DNA of 21,295 bases. Origin: a bacterium (GTDB lineage Bacteria; Cyanobacteriota; Vampirovibrionia; Gastranaerophilales; Gastranaerophilaceae). Shown here piece after piece: positions 8,177 through 16,127 of the stretch. The position numbers and the translations under genes are program-made. The DNA is taken from positions 1 through 21,295 of the forward strand of contig JAGOIO010000003.1 of the NCBI GenBank assembly GCA_017995595.1, in the 5' to 3' direction. Each line of letters begins with the position of its first letter. Position 1 is the stretch's first letter. The notes beneath the pieces are model-generated. The model saw nothing but the letters and a program-made list of their open reading frames with translations, did not search any database and had not been told where the DNA came from.

Positions 8177-8209
8177 TAAAAAAACTTGCCTGTAAATGCA
8201 CAGGCAAGT
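8177..8209 (-). terminator. Intrinsic terminator of the GH13 gene
   Basis: ACTTGCCTGT (8184-8193) pairs perfectly with ACAGGCAAGT (8200-8209) around a 6-base loop, followed on the - strand by seven T. It lies about 80 bases beyond the GH13 stop codon. No T-run follows on the + strand, so it works in one direction. Confidence 0.88.
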
Positions 8210-8288
8210 ACTAATCAGTAAAAGAGACATCAAAAATATTCTGACATATTTTTTTACTGATTTCCAAAATTTTTAATTTATATTTTAC

Positions 8289-10760
8289 TTAATTCACTTT
8301 CTTAAAGATAATAGTAGAAGCTTTGGCAAGTCTGATTGAAGAGCTTACACCTTCTTGAACTAAATTATTCAAGTACATTCCGCTTCCACCGTAAGCCATA
8401 TTATTTGTATTCAATATTTCTTTCCACTGACCTTTTGGAAATGCAATACAATACTTATTATAAGATTTTTCTGTATCAAAATGAGTTATTGCAAAAATCT
8501 CATTATCTTCATATTTTGAATGAATTGCGATAACGTCTTTATGGTTAGCGACAACGCCTTCAATTTTTCCTAGAGAAAGAGCCAAATTAAAATTTGCAAC
8601 TTTATTCAAATCACTAAGCAATTTTTTCATTCTTTGCTCAATAACATTTGCTCTTGAAGAATATTTACTGTCATTTGAATCTAAATTAGCCTCTTGATAT
8701 ATTTGTAAAGAATTAATTGCATGCCCTTTATCCGCAGTTTCCCAATCAATTCTTTTTATAAGATTATGTTTATTGGCACTATCAATATAAAATTGCGGAG
8801 AATTTTTTCTAAAAAACGGAAATCTGTTATCTAATCTTGCGAAAGATTGAAAAACCATCTTTGGTCCTGGTTGAACGAACAAAAATCCAAGTCCAGCTTT
8901 ATAAAGTCTTGCTGAATTTTTCAACATAATACCAAAATCTTCTCTAGAAAGCCCACAATAAAGACCTAATTCACCAAAAGAAAAACCACCTTTTTTGTAA
9001 TCAGCAATACCATAATATTCATTATAAATATTGTCTATATCGCCAACTGTAGCAGATTCAGGTTTTAATTGAGTTTCGACATCAGGCCACTCTTCGCCTG
9101 TAAAATAACGTTTTATAAGTTCTCTTATTCCTCGAGAAGCTTTTTGATACAATCTTCTTTTTTCTCTATCAACTCCAATATCACAAAAATTATATCCGAA
9201 GAGTTTTGCTAAAATTATTTTTACAACGGAACTGTTACCATCAGCATTTGCATTTCCTATTTCATCATGAGACAAGTATATTTTCATCTGATGTTGAGCA
9301 AGAAAAATTTGCAAACCTAAATTTCTCAATTCTCGATTTGTACTATAATACATAGCTTTTTCAATCGCATGACTCCAATTAAAATGCCAACGATGAGTAA
9401 ATCCTTGATTTTCTCCGCCCCAATAATCTTTCTGAGCAAGTTTAATTATTTCTTCATGCTTTTTGGATTTTTCTAAATTATCTGTTATATTTGTCGTCAA
9501 AGCTTCTTTCGGTAACGGTGAATCCGCATCTTCTGAGGCACTTTCAGCAAATGTTACACACCCTGGAAAATGCTCTTGTATCTCGATATTTAACTGCGTA
9601 TTAAAACCTTTTGAAGCTGTAAAATCAGTTAAATCAAATCTTATACCATCAACATAACAAAGTCTGTATAAAGCTTCATTTATACGCCATTCACGGACTT
9701 CTTCACAATTTGCATCATTATAATTAATTCTTGGTCCAAACGGAAGTTCCATACGTTTGTCAGGATTTTCATAAGGTCCTGCCTCTGTCATTATATCAGG
9801 GCAATCCATACTGTAATGATTATTTACTAAATCAACTATTACATTTAAACCGTTCTTATGAGCCTCACTACAGAATTTTCTAAACTCATCTTCACCTCCA
9901 TATTGAGATGCAAATACAAAACTCGGGTCATATCCCCAATTTTTATCATAGAAATATCCCGTAGGCATAAGCTCTACGCCATTAAAACCCAACTCTTTTA
10001 ACTCGGGTAATTTTTTTACTGCAGAAGCAAAAGTTCCATCTTTCGTAAATGTCCCGACATGAATTTGAACAAGTCTCAATTTATCAGAAGAAATGAAATT
10101 TGAATTATCCTTTGACTTAATATTATCGACTTTCCCTTTTATTTCACCAGATTTCCATTTCTTTTCTATTTCTTCAATATTTTTACCGACTTCACTGTTC
10201 TTATCAAAGTTGTAAGCCACAGGCCAACCTAAAAGACTTTTCTGTTTATAAGAATACAAATCCGAAATATATCTGCGAGAACCGTCGCTAAATCGTAATT
10301 GAAAGCGATACCTTTCATTAGGCTTAATTTTTACATTATTATGCGAAAAAATACCTGATTTTTCATTTTTCAATTCGCATTTTCGAACAATGTTTGAATC
10401 ATAATCTTCAGCCTTATAGTTATTCAAAAAATCATACTCACCATCTTCACAAATCTGCATTTCGACAGACTCTACACTCGGATAAGTAAATATTTTTACA
10501 GTAGCCCTTGTAACTGAACCTTTTTCATCAGTTTCAAATGTCAACCCGTAACTCAAATGACTTTTTATATCATGTTTAAATATATCATCAGAATCAGCAA
10601 CCGTAGAATTCAAAAGATTTTCTTGATTTATAGAAAGAATATCCTCTTTTAAATTTTCTCTATCTGATTTTGCCATAACTCTGTATGGATGAAACGTCTC
10701 TTTTAAATTCAAATTAATCCCATATTGTCCGTAATATGGTTGTTCTTCGCAATAACTCAT
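8289..10760 (-). CDS. GH13 (alpha-amylase family) alpha-glucan enzyme, branching enzyme/TreZ-like (823 aa)
   Basis: An N-terminal beta-rich domain of CBM48 type (about residues 65-170, ending SDGSRRYISDLYSY) precedes a GH13 (beta/alpha)8 barrel. The barrel opens with VQIHVGTFTKDGTF and WGYDPSFVFA, patterns shared by glycogen branching enzymes and maltooligosyl-trehalose hydrolases. The four GH13 signature regions are present: DLVNNH (D310-H315), GIRFDLTD (R374 and nucleophile D376), TFAES (acid/base E406) and LSHDEIG (H498, D499). The catalytic triad is intact, so an active glucan-cleaving or glucan-transferring enzyme is likely. The segment after the barrel (FLFVQPGPKMVFQSF) departs from the usual PGxPxLFxGxE pattern, so the exact reaction cannot be named. 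An ATG at 10760 with GGGG five bases upstream is chosen; an in-frame TTG at 10778 with AAGG is the alternative. It stands alone, with no glg or tre genes nearby. No signal peptide. Confidence 0.88.
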   Translation of the reverse strand: MSYCEEQPYYGQYGINLNLKETFHPYRVMAKSDRENLKEDILSINQENLLNSTVADSDDIFKHDIKSHLSYGLTFETDEKGSVTRATVKIFTYPSVESVEMQICEDGEYDFLNNYKAEDYDSNIVRKCELKNEKSGIFSHNNVKIKPNERYRFQLRFSDGSRRYISDLYSYKQKSLLGWPVAYNFDKNSEVGKNIEEIEKKWKSGEIKGKVDNIKSKDNSNFISSDKLRLVQIHVGTFTKDGTFASAVKKLPELKELGFNGVELMPTGYFYDKNWGYDPSFVFASQYGGEDEFRKFCSEAHKNGLNVIVDLVNNHYSMDCPDIMTEAGPYENPDKRMELPFGPRINYNDANCEEVREWRINEALYRLCYVDGIRFDLTDFTASKGFNTQLNIEIQEHFPGCVTFAESASEDADSPLPKEALTTNITDNLEKSKKHEEIIKLAQKDYWGGENQGFTHRWHFNWSHAIEKAMYYSTNRELRNLGLQIFLAQHQMKIYLSHDEIGNANADGNSSVVKIILAKLFGYNFCDIGVDREKRRLYQKASRGIRELIKRYFTGEEWPDVETQLKPESATVGDIDNIYNEYYGIADYKKGGFSFGELGLYCGLSREDFGIMLKNSARLYKAGLGFLFVQPGPKMVFQSFARLDNRFPFFRKNSPQFYIDSANKHNLIKRIDWETADKGHAINSLQIYQEANLDSNDSKYSSRANVIEQRMKKLLSDLNKVANFNLALSLGKIEGVVANHKDVIAIHSKYEDNEIFAITHFDTEKSYNKYCIAFPKGQWKEILNTNNMAYGGSGMYLNNLVQEGVSSSIRLAKASTIIFKKVN

Positions 10761-10899
10761 ATAACCCCAATGATACAAACTTCGTACCTTAACACTAATA
10801 TTTCAACGACATAGCAAGAAAACATGAAACTTCTATTTTTTGCCACTTTATGAATAAATATGTATAAAGTTTACATCAAAAATTTCATATTACAACTTT

Positions 10900-10928
10900 T
10901 CGACAAATTTTTTTATTTAATTTATAAT
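10900..10928 (+). promoter_or_regulatory. Sigma-70-type promoter of the small TPR gene, leaderless geometry
   Basis: TCGACA (10900-10905), a 17-base spacer and a perfect TATAAT (10923-10928). The ATG at 10935 begins six bases after the -10, the expected transcription start, with no Shine-Dalgarno. This also argues against the in-frame ATG at 10860, which lies upstream of the promoter. Confidence 0.7.
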
Positions 10929-10934
10929 ATCAGT

Positions 10935-11681
10935 ATGAAAAGATTTTATGTTTTAATTTTAATGATTTTAATTTGTTGCCAAACTATCGTTTTAGCAGAT
11001 GAAACGCAAGATTTGGGTACAGAAGATGCACTTCAAAAAGCAATTAGTGCAAAATATTCAGCACCAAAGAAATCCATAATGAAAAGATTTGGCACATCAG
11101 TAAAGCGAACAGTATTCCCTGATTCAGGTCAGAACAAGAAAAAAGCAACAGTATCTTCAGAAGAAATTATGACACCGCACAAGGAAGCTATACTTTACTA
11201 TAATGACAATAACCTTGATAAAGCACTTGAAACAATTTTAAGAATGTCTGAGAATGAAAAGACAGCTCAAGACTGGTTTTTACTTGGAAATATTTTGCAA
11301 GATAAGGAACGGAATTCAGATGCCGTATTTATGTATAAAAGAGCTATCGCAATAGATGAAACATTCTACAAACCTTATTACAACTTAGGAACAATGTATC
11401 TTGAAGATGAAAAGCCATATATTGCAATAGAAAACTTCAAAAAAGCTATACATCTAAAGAGCGATTTTGCTTATTCCTACTACAATATGGGTTGTGCTTA
11501 CTTGCAAATAGGAAATTTAAAGAAAGCAAAGCTGGCATTTATTAAAGCAATAGAAATTAAAAATACAGAACCTGATTTTCATTACAACTTAGCATATACA
11601 TATAAGAGTTTAAACAAGCCAAAACTCGCAAAACAATATATAGATAATTATAATAAACTTCTTGAAACTCCCCAAAACTAA
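10935..11681 (+). CDS. Secreted small TPR-repeat protein (248 aa)
   Basis: A signal peptide spans the first ~21 residues (MKRF, hydrophobic core, VLA cleavage region). A Cys pair in the core does not sit in a good lipobox. Residues 22-90 are Lys-rich and poorly ordered. From about residue 108 four tandem TPR units follow, each about 34 residues with the W/Y-x2-LG-x2-Y...A...F/Y-x-KAI pattern (DWFLLGNILQD, PYYNLGTMYLED, SYYNMGCAYLQIG, FHYNLAYTYKSL). TPRs bind proteins, so an extracytoplasmic scaffold or chaperone-like role is inferred. The frame stays open upstream to an ATG at 10860, but that start would put 25 residues before the signal peptide and would lie upstream of the promoter, so 10935 is chosen. 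The next gene downstream encodes a peptidoglycan-type SpoIID protein with its own promoter. Confidence 0.85.
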   Translation: MKRFYVLILMILICCQTIVLADETQDLGTEDALQKAISAKYSAPKKSIMKRFGTSVKRTVFPDSGQNKKKATVSSEEIMTPHKEAILYYNDNNLDKALETILRMSENEKTAQDWFLLGNILQDKERNSDAVFMYKRAIAIDETFYKPYYNLGTMYLEDEKPYIAIENFKKAIHLKSDFAYSYYNMGCAYLQIGNLKKAKLAFIKAIEIKNTEPDFHYNLAYTYKSLNKPKLAKQYIDNYNKLLETPQN

Positions 11682-11748
11682 TAATATTTTATCTACATCA
11701 AACAGATGAAAAAGCCTTGTATTTCAAGCTCTTAGGTGAACTTTGATA

Positions 11749-11772
11749 TATAATGTAGGTGGCGAAATCGCC
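11749..11772 (+). promoter_or_regulatory. -10 box and 5'-end hairpin before the SpoIID gene
   Basis: TATAAT at 11749-11754 has no good -35. Transcription would start near 11761, where GGCGAAATCGCC (11761-11772) folds into a short GC-rich hairpin at the very 5' end of the message. Such hairpins can protect mRNA from 5' degradation. The gene starts at 11796 with GGGA five bases upstream. Confidence 0.4.
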
Positions 11773-11795
11773 TAAAATGAGGTTATGGGATTTAG

Positions 11796-12674
11796 ATGAA
11801 GAAGTTTTTGGTTTTAATATCAGTTTTATTTTTACAATTATTTATTGTAAATCCCTGTTTTGCAATAAAAATAGGACTACAAACCGGTGTTGACAGAGCA
11901 TATATCGGAGCCTCAACAGCAGCACAAATTATAAATGTTCACACAAATCGCCAAATATACAGAATGGATAAAATGGTTGGCTATGAATTTAGAGCCTATC
12001 ACAACAGTATTGCAATAAAAATAAAAGGTCAATATTACAACCTTGCATCTGACAGCGTAACAATGAAACCAGCATCAGGAGGCTTCATTAGCGTAAAAGG
12101 TCGTTGGTACAGAGGTTCATTTATCGTCAATAACCACAACGGAGAATTAACGGTAATAAATAAACTTGACATTGACAACTACATAAGAGGCGTTGTACCG
12201 TCAGAAATGCCGTCTTCATGGGCTCATGAAGCACACAAAGCTCAAGCAATAGCAGCAAGGAGTTATGCTCTGGCAAACCTTGGGAAACGAGCTTCTCACG
12301 GCTATGACCTTAAAGACACTCCTGAAGACCAAGCCTATGGCGGAGCTTCTGCTGAATCCTACCAAACAAATAAGGCTGTAGAAGAAACTAAAGGTATTGT
12401 TCTTATTTACAATTTAAAAATAATTCCTGCATACTATTCAGCTTCCGCAGGCGGTCATACTACAAGTTCCGGCTCTGTTTGGACAAGAAATCTACCATAC
12501 TTACAATCAGTTCCGTCTTTTGACGATAATATCAAAAAATGCGGACATGGTGTAGGAATGTCCCAGCATGGTGCAAATAATCTCGCAAAAAAAGGATATA
12601 ATGCTTATCAAATTCTTGAATATTTCTACAGAGGTGTTCAATTTGCAAGAATTAACCCTAATTATTACAAATAG
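11796..12674 (+). CDS. SpoIID/LytB-domain protein, compact form (292 aa)
   Basis: A secreted SpoIID-family protein. In sporulating Firmicutes SpoIID is a lytic transglycosylase acting on glycan strands without stem peptides, and LytB-type relatives assist amidases. The signal peptide ends near residue 23 (NPCFA). The core motifs are clear: VVPSEMP with E137 aligned to the catalytic Glu of SpoIID, then EAHKAQAIAARSYALA (145-160), YGGASAES (181-188), SASAGGHT (215-222) and GHGVGMSQHGA (250-260). The stretch between PYLQSVPSFDD and GHGVGMSQ is only a few residues long, whereas SpoIID proteins I know carry several tens of residues there. No other sporulation gene is visible, and non-sporulating bacteria including Cyanobacteria have such proteins, so a general cell-wall remodelling role is inferred. 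Confidence 0.9.
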   Translation: MKKFLVLISVLFLQLFIVNPCFAIKIGLQTGVDRAYIGASTAAQIINVHTNRQIYRMDKMVGYEFRAYHNSIAIKIKGQYYNLASDSVTMKPASGGFISVKGRWYRGSFIVNNHNGELTVINKLDIDNYIRGVVPSEMPSSWAHEAHKAQAIAARSYALANLGKRASHGYDLKDTPEDQAYGGASAESYQTNKAVEETKGIVLIYNLKIIPAYYSASAGGHTTSSGSVWTRNLPYLQSVPSFDDNIKKCGHGVGMSQHGANNLAKKGYNAYQILEYFYRGVQFARINPNYYK

Positions 12675-12759
12675 AAATCAAGCTATTATTGAGTTTTAAG
12701 ATACAAATCGGTGCAAACCCCCATTTATTAAGGTTTATTAACTTTTTTAGCTAAAGCCC

Positions 12760-12787
12760 TTGCCAAATCTGGATAAATAGGTATAAT
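12760..12787 (+). promoter_or_regulatory. Distal promoter P1 upstream of HU
   Basis: TTGCCA (12760-12765), a 16-base spacer and a perfect TATAAT (12782-12787). It would give a leader of about 160 bases before the HU start. An 11-codon ATG frame (12792-12827) lies at the predicted 5' end of this transcript; whether it is translated is unknown. Confidence 0.6.
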
Positions 12788-12835
12788 GAATATGTTGTTT
12801 CGATTAGACGAAGCAGTGTAGTAGAAAACCAGATA

Positions 12836-12864
12836 TTGACAAGTCTTTTGAGGGTATGTTATAT
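12836..12864 (+). promoter_or_regulatory. Proximal promoter P2 of HU
   Basis: A perfect TTGACA (12836-12841), a 17-base spacer and TTATAT (12859-12864), with TG directly before the -10 region. Transcription would start near 12871, leaving a leader of about 80 bases that ends in an AAGGAGG ribosome binding site. Confidence 0.7.
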
Positions 12865-12952
12865 TTGCAAAAGAATATAAGAGGGTTTTTTGGTAAAGCA
12901 AATTTCGTTTTCGTCAATTAATCCTGTCATAATGGTAAAAAAGGAGGTTCTT

Positions 12953-13225
12953 ATGAACAAAGAAGAATTGGTTAAAGAAGTTGCAAAAAAAGCAAAAGTT
13001 TCACAAAAAGCTGCTGCAGACGTTATCGCTGCTGCATTAGAAACTATTGAAAAATCTGTATCAAAAGGAAAGAAAGTTACATTGGTTGGCTTTGGTACTT
13101 TTGAACCACGTAAGAGAGCTGCTAGAGAAGGTCGCAACCCTCAAACTGGTGCTAAATTAAAAATCGCTGCTAAAACAGTTCCTGCTTTCTCAGCTGGTAA
13201 GAGATTTAAAGAACTTGTAAAATAG
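12953..13225 (+). CDS. hup: HU-family DNA-binding protein (90 aa)
   Basis: A histone-like nucleoid protein that binds and bends DNA as a dimer. The 90-residue length is exactly that of the family. The N-terminal helices (MNKEELVKEVAKKAKVS), the GFGTFEPRKRAAREGRNP DNA-binding arm with its Arg/Lys and Pro intercalating tip, and the C-terminal VPAFSAGKRFKE helix are all intact. The TLVGFG...AREGRNPQTG wording is close to cyanobacterial HU. The frame is open upstream to a TTG at 12890 and an ATG at 12932, but the ATG at 12953 has a perfect GGAGG five bases before it and gives the canonical N-terminus. Two strong promoters and an optimal ribosome binding site fit a highly expressed protein. A terminator follows. 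Confidence 0.97.
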   Translation: MNKEELVKEVAKKAKVSQKAAADVIAAALETIEKSVSKGKKVTLVGFGTFEPRKRAAREGRNPQTGAKLKIAAKTVPAFSAGKRFKELVK

Positions 13226-13256
13226 TTTTTTAACTTTTATTTAAGTAATTTTAGCG

Positions 13257-13292
13257 AAAAACGCATTTGTATTTATTGCAAATGCGTTTTTT
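13257..13292. terminator. Bidirectional terminator between HU and rsmD
   Basis: ACGCATTTG (13261-13269) pairs with CAAATGCGT (13279-13287) around a 9-base loop. Six T follow on the + strand and an A-run precedes it, so it can end both HU (+) and the pyrH-to-rsmD operon (-). Confidence 0.88.
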
Positions 13293-13317
13293 GTTTATTG
13301 TTTTTAAAAATTTTAAA

Positions 13318-13854
13318 CTAATCTTGGCTTAAAAAAGTTACAAATTTATCTGAATATTTTTTCTGTTTAATTAATTTAAGTCCAAATTCTTCCCATTCAA
13401 CATCTTCAACATGTTCCAATACAATTATGCCATTAGGATTTAAGCTTTCGCTTTCCAGAACTGCATTTAAACTATCCTCATAGATTCCGCTATAATAGGG
13501 AGGATCAATAAAAATAACATCAAATTTTCTACCGATTTGAAAGATTTTTTTTATACTGTCCCCAATTACCATTTTGGGTTTAATTCCCAAAGTTGCATAA
13601 TTTTCTTTAACTATTTTGGAAACCTTTAAATTCTTCTCAATTTCCCAAACTTCTTCAAACCCTCTTGAAATAGCTTCCAGTCCCATAATACCTGAGCCTG
13701 CAAACATATCAAGAAATAAACTGCCCTCAAAATCAACCATTGAATAAAGTACATTAAAAATACTTTCTCTAACCTTTGAAAGCGTTGGTCTTACAATTTT
13801 TTCATCTGGAGCGGTAACTTTTCGCCCTTTATATTTTCCTGCAGTTATATTCAT
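13318..13854 (-). CDS. rsmD: 16S rRNA (guanine(966)-N2)-methyltransferase
   Basis: RsmD methylates N2 of G966 (E. coli numbering) of 16S rRNA in the 30S subunit using SAM. Seen here: the N-terminal ITAGKYKGRKV and RPTLSKVRESIFNVL signature, the SAM loop LDMFAGSGIMGLEAISRG (about residues 48-65), a VIGDS strand for the adenine pocket, and the catalytic motif IV IDPPYYSG (about 116-123). The 178-residue length is normal. It is the last gene of the operon, 20 bases after rpe, with ATAGGA just before the ATG and a terminator beyond the stop. RsmD is more often found next to coaD; no coaD is present here. Confidence 0.93.
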   Translation of the reverse strand: MNITAGKYKGRKVTAPDEKIVRPTLSKVRESIFNVLYSMVDFEGSLFLDMFAGSGIMGLEAISRGFEEVWEIEKNLKVSKIVKENYATLGIKPKMVIGDSIKKIFQIGRKFDVIFIDPPYYSGIYEDSLNAVLESESLNPNGIIVLEHVEDVEWEEFGLKLIKQKKYSDKFVTFLSQD

Positions 13855-13874
13855 ATATCCTATTATATTCCAAA

Positions 13875-14522
13875 TTAATATTTTAAAGAATCAATCGCAG
13901 ATTTTATATCCTTACTCTTATAAATATAACTTCCTGCAACTATAGAATTTGCACCAAGAGCAGTACAAATTTTCCCGCTTATATTATTAATTCCGCCATC
14001 AACCTGAATAATCAAATTTTGAACATTTCTTTCTGTTGCACCCTGAACAATAGTCGGAATTTTCTTTGCACATTCATGAATAAAGCTTTGTCCGCCAAAC
14101 CCCGGTTCAACAGTCATAACAAGCACCATATCGACATTTGGCAAAAAATCAAAAATTTCTTCAGCAGAAGTATTAGGTTTTATTGAAATTCCAACTTTTT
14201 TACCTCTCGACTTAATTTTTTCTGACAATTCTATTACTTTGTCAGAAGCCGCTTCATAATGAAATGTTATTATATCCGCACCTGCATCAATAAAAGCATC
14301 TATATATTTTTCAGGATTTTCAATCATAAGATGAACATCAAGAGGAAGCTCCGTAACTTTTCTTATAGACTTCACAACAGGCACACCAATAGAAATATTA
14401 GGCACAAAATGTCCGTCCATAACATCAACATGAATCCAATCAGCACCGGCTTGTTGAACTCGTTTTATATCTTCCCCTAAATTTGCAAAATCCGCTGATA
14501 ATATTGATGGTGAAATTATCAT
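13875..14522 (-). CDS. rpe: Ribulose-phosphate 3-epimerase
   Basis: Interconverts D-ribulose 5-phosphate and D-xylulose 5-phosphate in the pentose phosphate pathway; cytosolic TIM barrel with a bound divalent metal. Diagnostic motifs: SPSILSADFANLGED at the N-terminus, HVDVMDGHFVPNISIG (metal-binding His and Asp, about residues 32-47), DVHLMIENP, FHYEA, MTVEPGFGGQSFI (about 136-148) and VDGGIN (about 174-179, the catalytic Asp). The 215-residue length is standard. The ATG overlaps the stop of rnc in an ATGA arrangement, so translation is probably coupled; AGGA lies a few bases upstream. Confidence 0.97.
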   Translation of the reverse strand: MIISPSILSADFANLGEDIKRVQQAGADWIHVDVMDGHFVPNISIGVPVVKSIRKVTELPLDVHLMIENPEKYIDAFIDAGADIITFHYEAASDKVIELSEKIKSRGKKVGISIKPNTSAEEIFDFLPNVDMVLVMTVEPGFGGQSFIHECAKKIPTIVQGATERNVQNLIIQVDGGINNISGKICTALGANSIVAGSYIYKSKDIKSAIDSLKY

Positions 14523-15229
14523 TTTCCTATCCCCAATTTTTCACAAGCTAAATACGCACAATTTTGTTCTGCTTCTTTTTTGGTCTTGCCCTTTTCACTT
14601 GCCAAAACAGTTCCGCCATAGGAAACTTCCACAATAAAAACTCTATCATGAGCCGGTCCGTCCTCTTTAATAAGTTTATATTCAGGAAGCTCTTTTGTTA
14701 ACCCTTGAGTATATTCCTGCAAAACAGCCTTTGCATTAAATTTCAACTGATTTTCATCAACCTCTTTAATTATAGGAAGCATTTTCTCCTCTAAAAATAC
14801 AGAGAGTTCTTTAAACTTACCTTCTAAATAATACGCACCCAAAAGTGCCTCAAATGTACAAGCTAAGATTGAAGAACGAACTCGTCCACCGTTTTTTTCC
14901 TCTTGCTCACCCAATATAAGATATTTTGAAAGATTTATATTAACGGCTATTCTAGATAGGATATTATCAGAAACAACAGTAGAACGAATACGAGACATAT
15001 CCCCCTCGGAATAGTTCGGATAGAGTTTACATAGAATCCCTGAAACGCAAAGCTTTAAAACTGCATCACCTAAAAATTCAAGTCTCTCGTAGTTTTGCAA
15101 CGTACTTAAATTATTTTCTTTTGTATAAGAACCATGTGTAAGAGCTTTTCTGAATAAATCCTCATTTTCAGGGACTATACCGTAAATTTTACTCAATGCA
15201 CAAATCGTATTATTAAAATCCGATTGCAT
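14519..15229 (-). CDS. rnc: Ribonuclease III
   Basis: Cleaves double-stranded RNA, chiefly in rRNA precursors and structured mRNAs, as a dimer. Domain order is normal: an RNase III catalytic domain (about 5-150) with the signature NYERLEFLGDAVL (E48, E51, D55) and SEGDMS (E75), then a C-terminal double-stranded RNA-binding domain (about 163-236; KAVLQEYTQ...GPAHDRVFIVEV...KKEAEQNCA). One residue is unusual: in SILACTFEALLGA the position aligned with E. coli Asp114, a metal ligand, is Cys124, while the neighbouring ligand E127 is kept. The codon is TGT, with no frameshift in sight. The ATG has AAAGGA seven bases before it and lies 17 bases inside cdsA; the stop overlaps the start of rpe. Confidence 0.95.
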   Translation of the reverse strand: MQSDFNNTICALSKIYGIVPENEDLFRKALTHGSYTKENNLSTLQNYERLEFLGDAVLKLCVSGILCKLYPNYSEGDMSRIRSTVVSDNILSRIAVNINLSKYLILGEQEEKNGGRVRSSILACTFEALLGAYYLEGKFKELSVFLEEKMLPIIKEVDENQLKFNAKAVLQEYTQGLTKELPEYKLIKEDGPAHDRVFIVEVSYGGTVLASEKGKTKKEAEQNCAYLACEKLGIGK

Positions 15230-16127
15230 GTAAAAATCCTTTTATAAAATTAAAAAAATCAATCCAAATTTGTTGAGAAACAACAAAATATTTAAAATAA
15301 TAGAACAATACAGGAATAGTAAGAACATAGCTATCAGCTCTATCTAAAAAGCCACCATGTCCAGGAAGCAAGTCTCCGGAATCTTTAACCCCTGCATCTC
15401 GCTTAATCAAGGATTCTGACAAATCACCTATTTGAGCAAATATTGTAGCCAGCAATCCGACTATTACAGAATGATACCATATAAGGTGAATAAAATGCCC
15501 GACAATTAAAGCACCGATAACCGCTAATAAAGCACCGCCGAGAGAACCTTCAATAGTTTTATTCGGACTTACAATAGGTGCAAGCTTATGTTTACCGAAA
15601 TTTTTACCAAACAAATATGCACCTGTATCAGTAAGCAAAACCGTTACAAAAAGCATTATAACGTAGCCCAAACCGTCATTTTGGACACTCAGCTTTAAAA
15701 ATCCCTGATAAGACATTGGATTAGAGACATTCAAACCTCTCAAGAATAGCAGGTGTAGTGGGAACCAACCGCCATACAAAAAGCCTAAAATTGTTGTTGC
15801 AACATTTGCAATATAAGGTTGTTTGCCCTTAAACAGCACCCACATAAACGCAGTAATCGCACCAATAGTAAATGCCAAAGTTATTAAATCAAATCTGTTA
15901 AAATAAGACAAGCAGGCAAAAATCGCATCAGCAAACAATATAACTTTTAAACTCGGATAGAACCCTTTGTTTTGAAGGATTTGAACATACTCTTTTGAGC
16001 CTAAAATGACAATAACCACAACCAAGGCAAGCAAAGCTATCCCGCCACACATCAAGCAAGCTAATACTATCAGTCCAAGAATAGTTCCTGTAATCCACCT
16101 TTTTGCGATTTTGTTCATTTCAGTCAT
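15213..16127 (-). CDS. cdsA: Phosphatidate cytidylyltransferase (CDP-diglyceride synthase)
   Basis: An integral membrane enzyme that makes CDP-diacylglycerol from phosphatidic acid and CTP, the precursor of all phospholipids. The protein has about eight hydrophobic segments over 304 residues. It carries TDTGAYLFGKNFGKHKLAP and SPNKTIEGSLGG (about 165-195), then the family signature from SLIKRDAGVKDSGDLLPGHG (about 239-258) into GFLDRADS, matching the CdsA pattern with its metal-binding Asp residues. The ATG follows the frr stop codon with no gap, so translation is probably coupled; a GAGG lies about 14 bases upstream. The second ATG at 16118 is less likely. Confidence 0.95.
   Translation of the reverse strand: MTEMNKIAKRWITGTILGLIVLACLMCGGIALLALVVVIVILGSKEYVQILQNKGFYPSLKVILFADAIFACLSYFNRFDLITLAFTIGAITAFMWVLFKGKQPYIANVATTILGFLYGGWFPLHLLFLRGLNVSNPMSYQGFLKLSVQNDGLGYVIMLFVTVLLTDTGAYLFGKNFGKHKLAPIVSPNKTIEGSLGGALLAVIGALIVGHFIHLIWYHSVIVGLLATIFAQIGDLSESLIKRDAGVKDSGDLLPGHGGFLDRADSYVLTIPVLFYYFKYFVVSQQIWIDFFNFIKGFLHAIGF

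Noticed and set aside
10860..10934. Longer start of the secreted TPR gene at ATG 10860
   Set aside because: It would place 25 residues in front of a clear signal peptide and lies upstream of a near-consensus promoter at 10900-10928.
12890..12952. Longer HU start at TTG 12890 or ATG 12932
   Set aside because: The ATG at 12953 has a perfect GGAGG and gives the canonical 90-residue HU.
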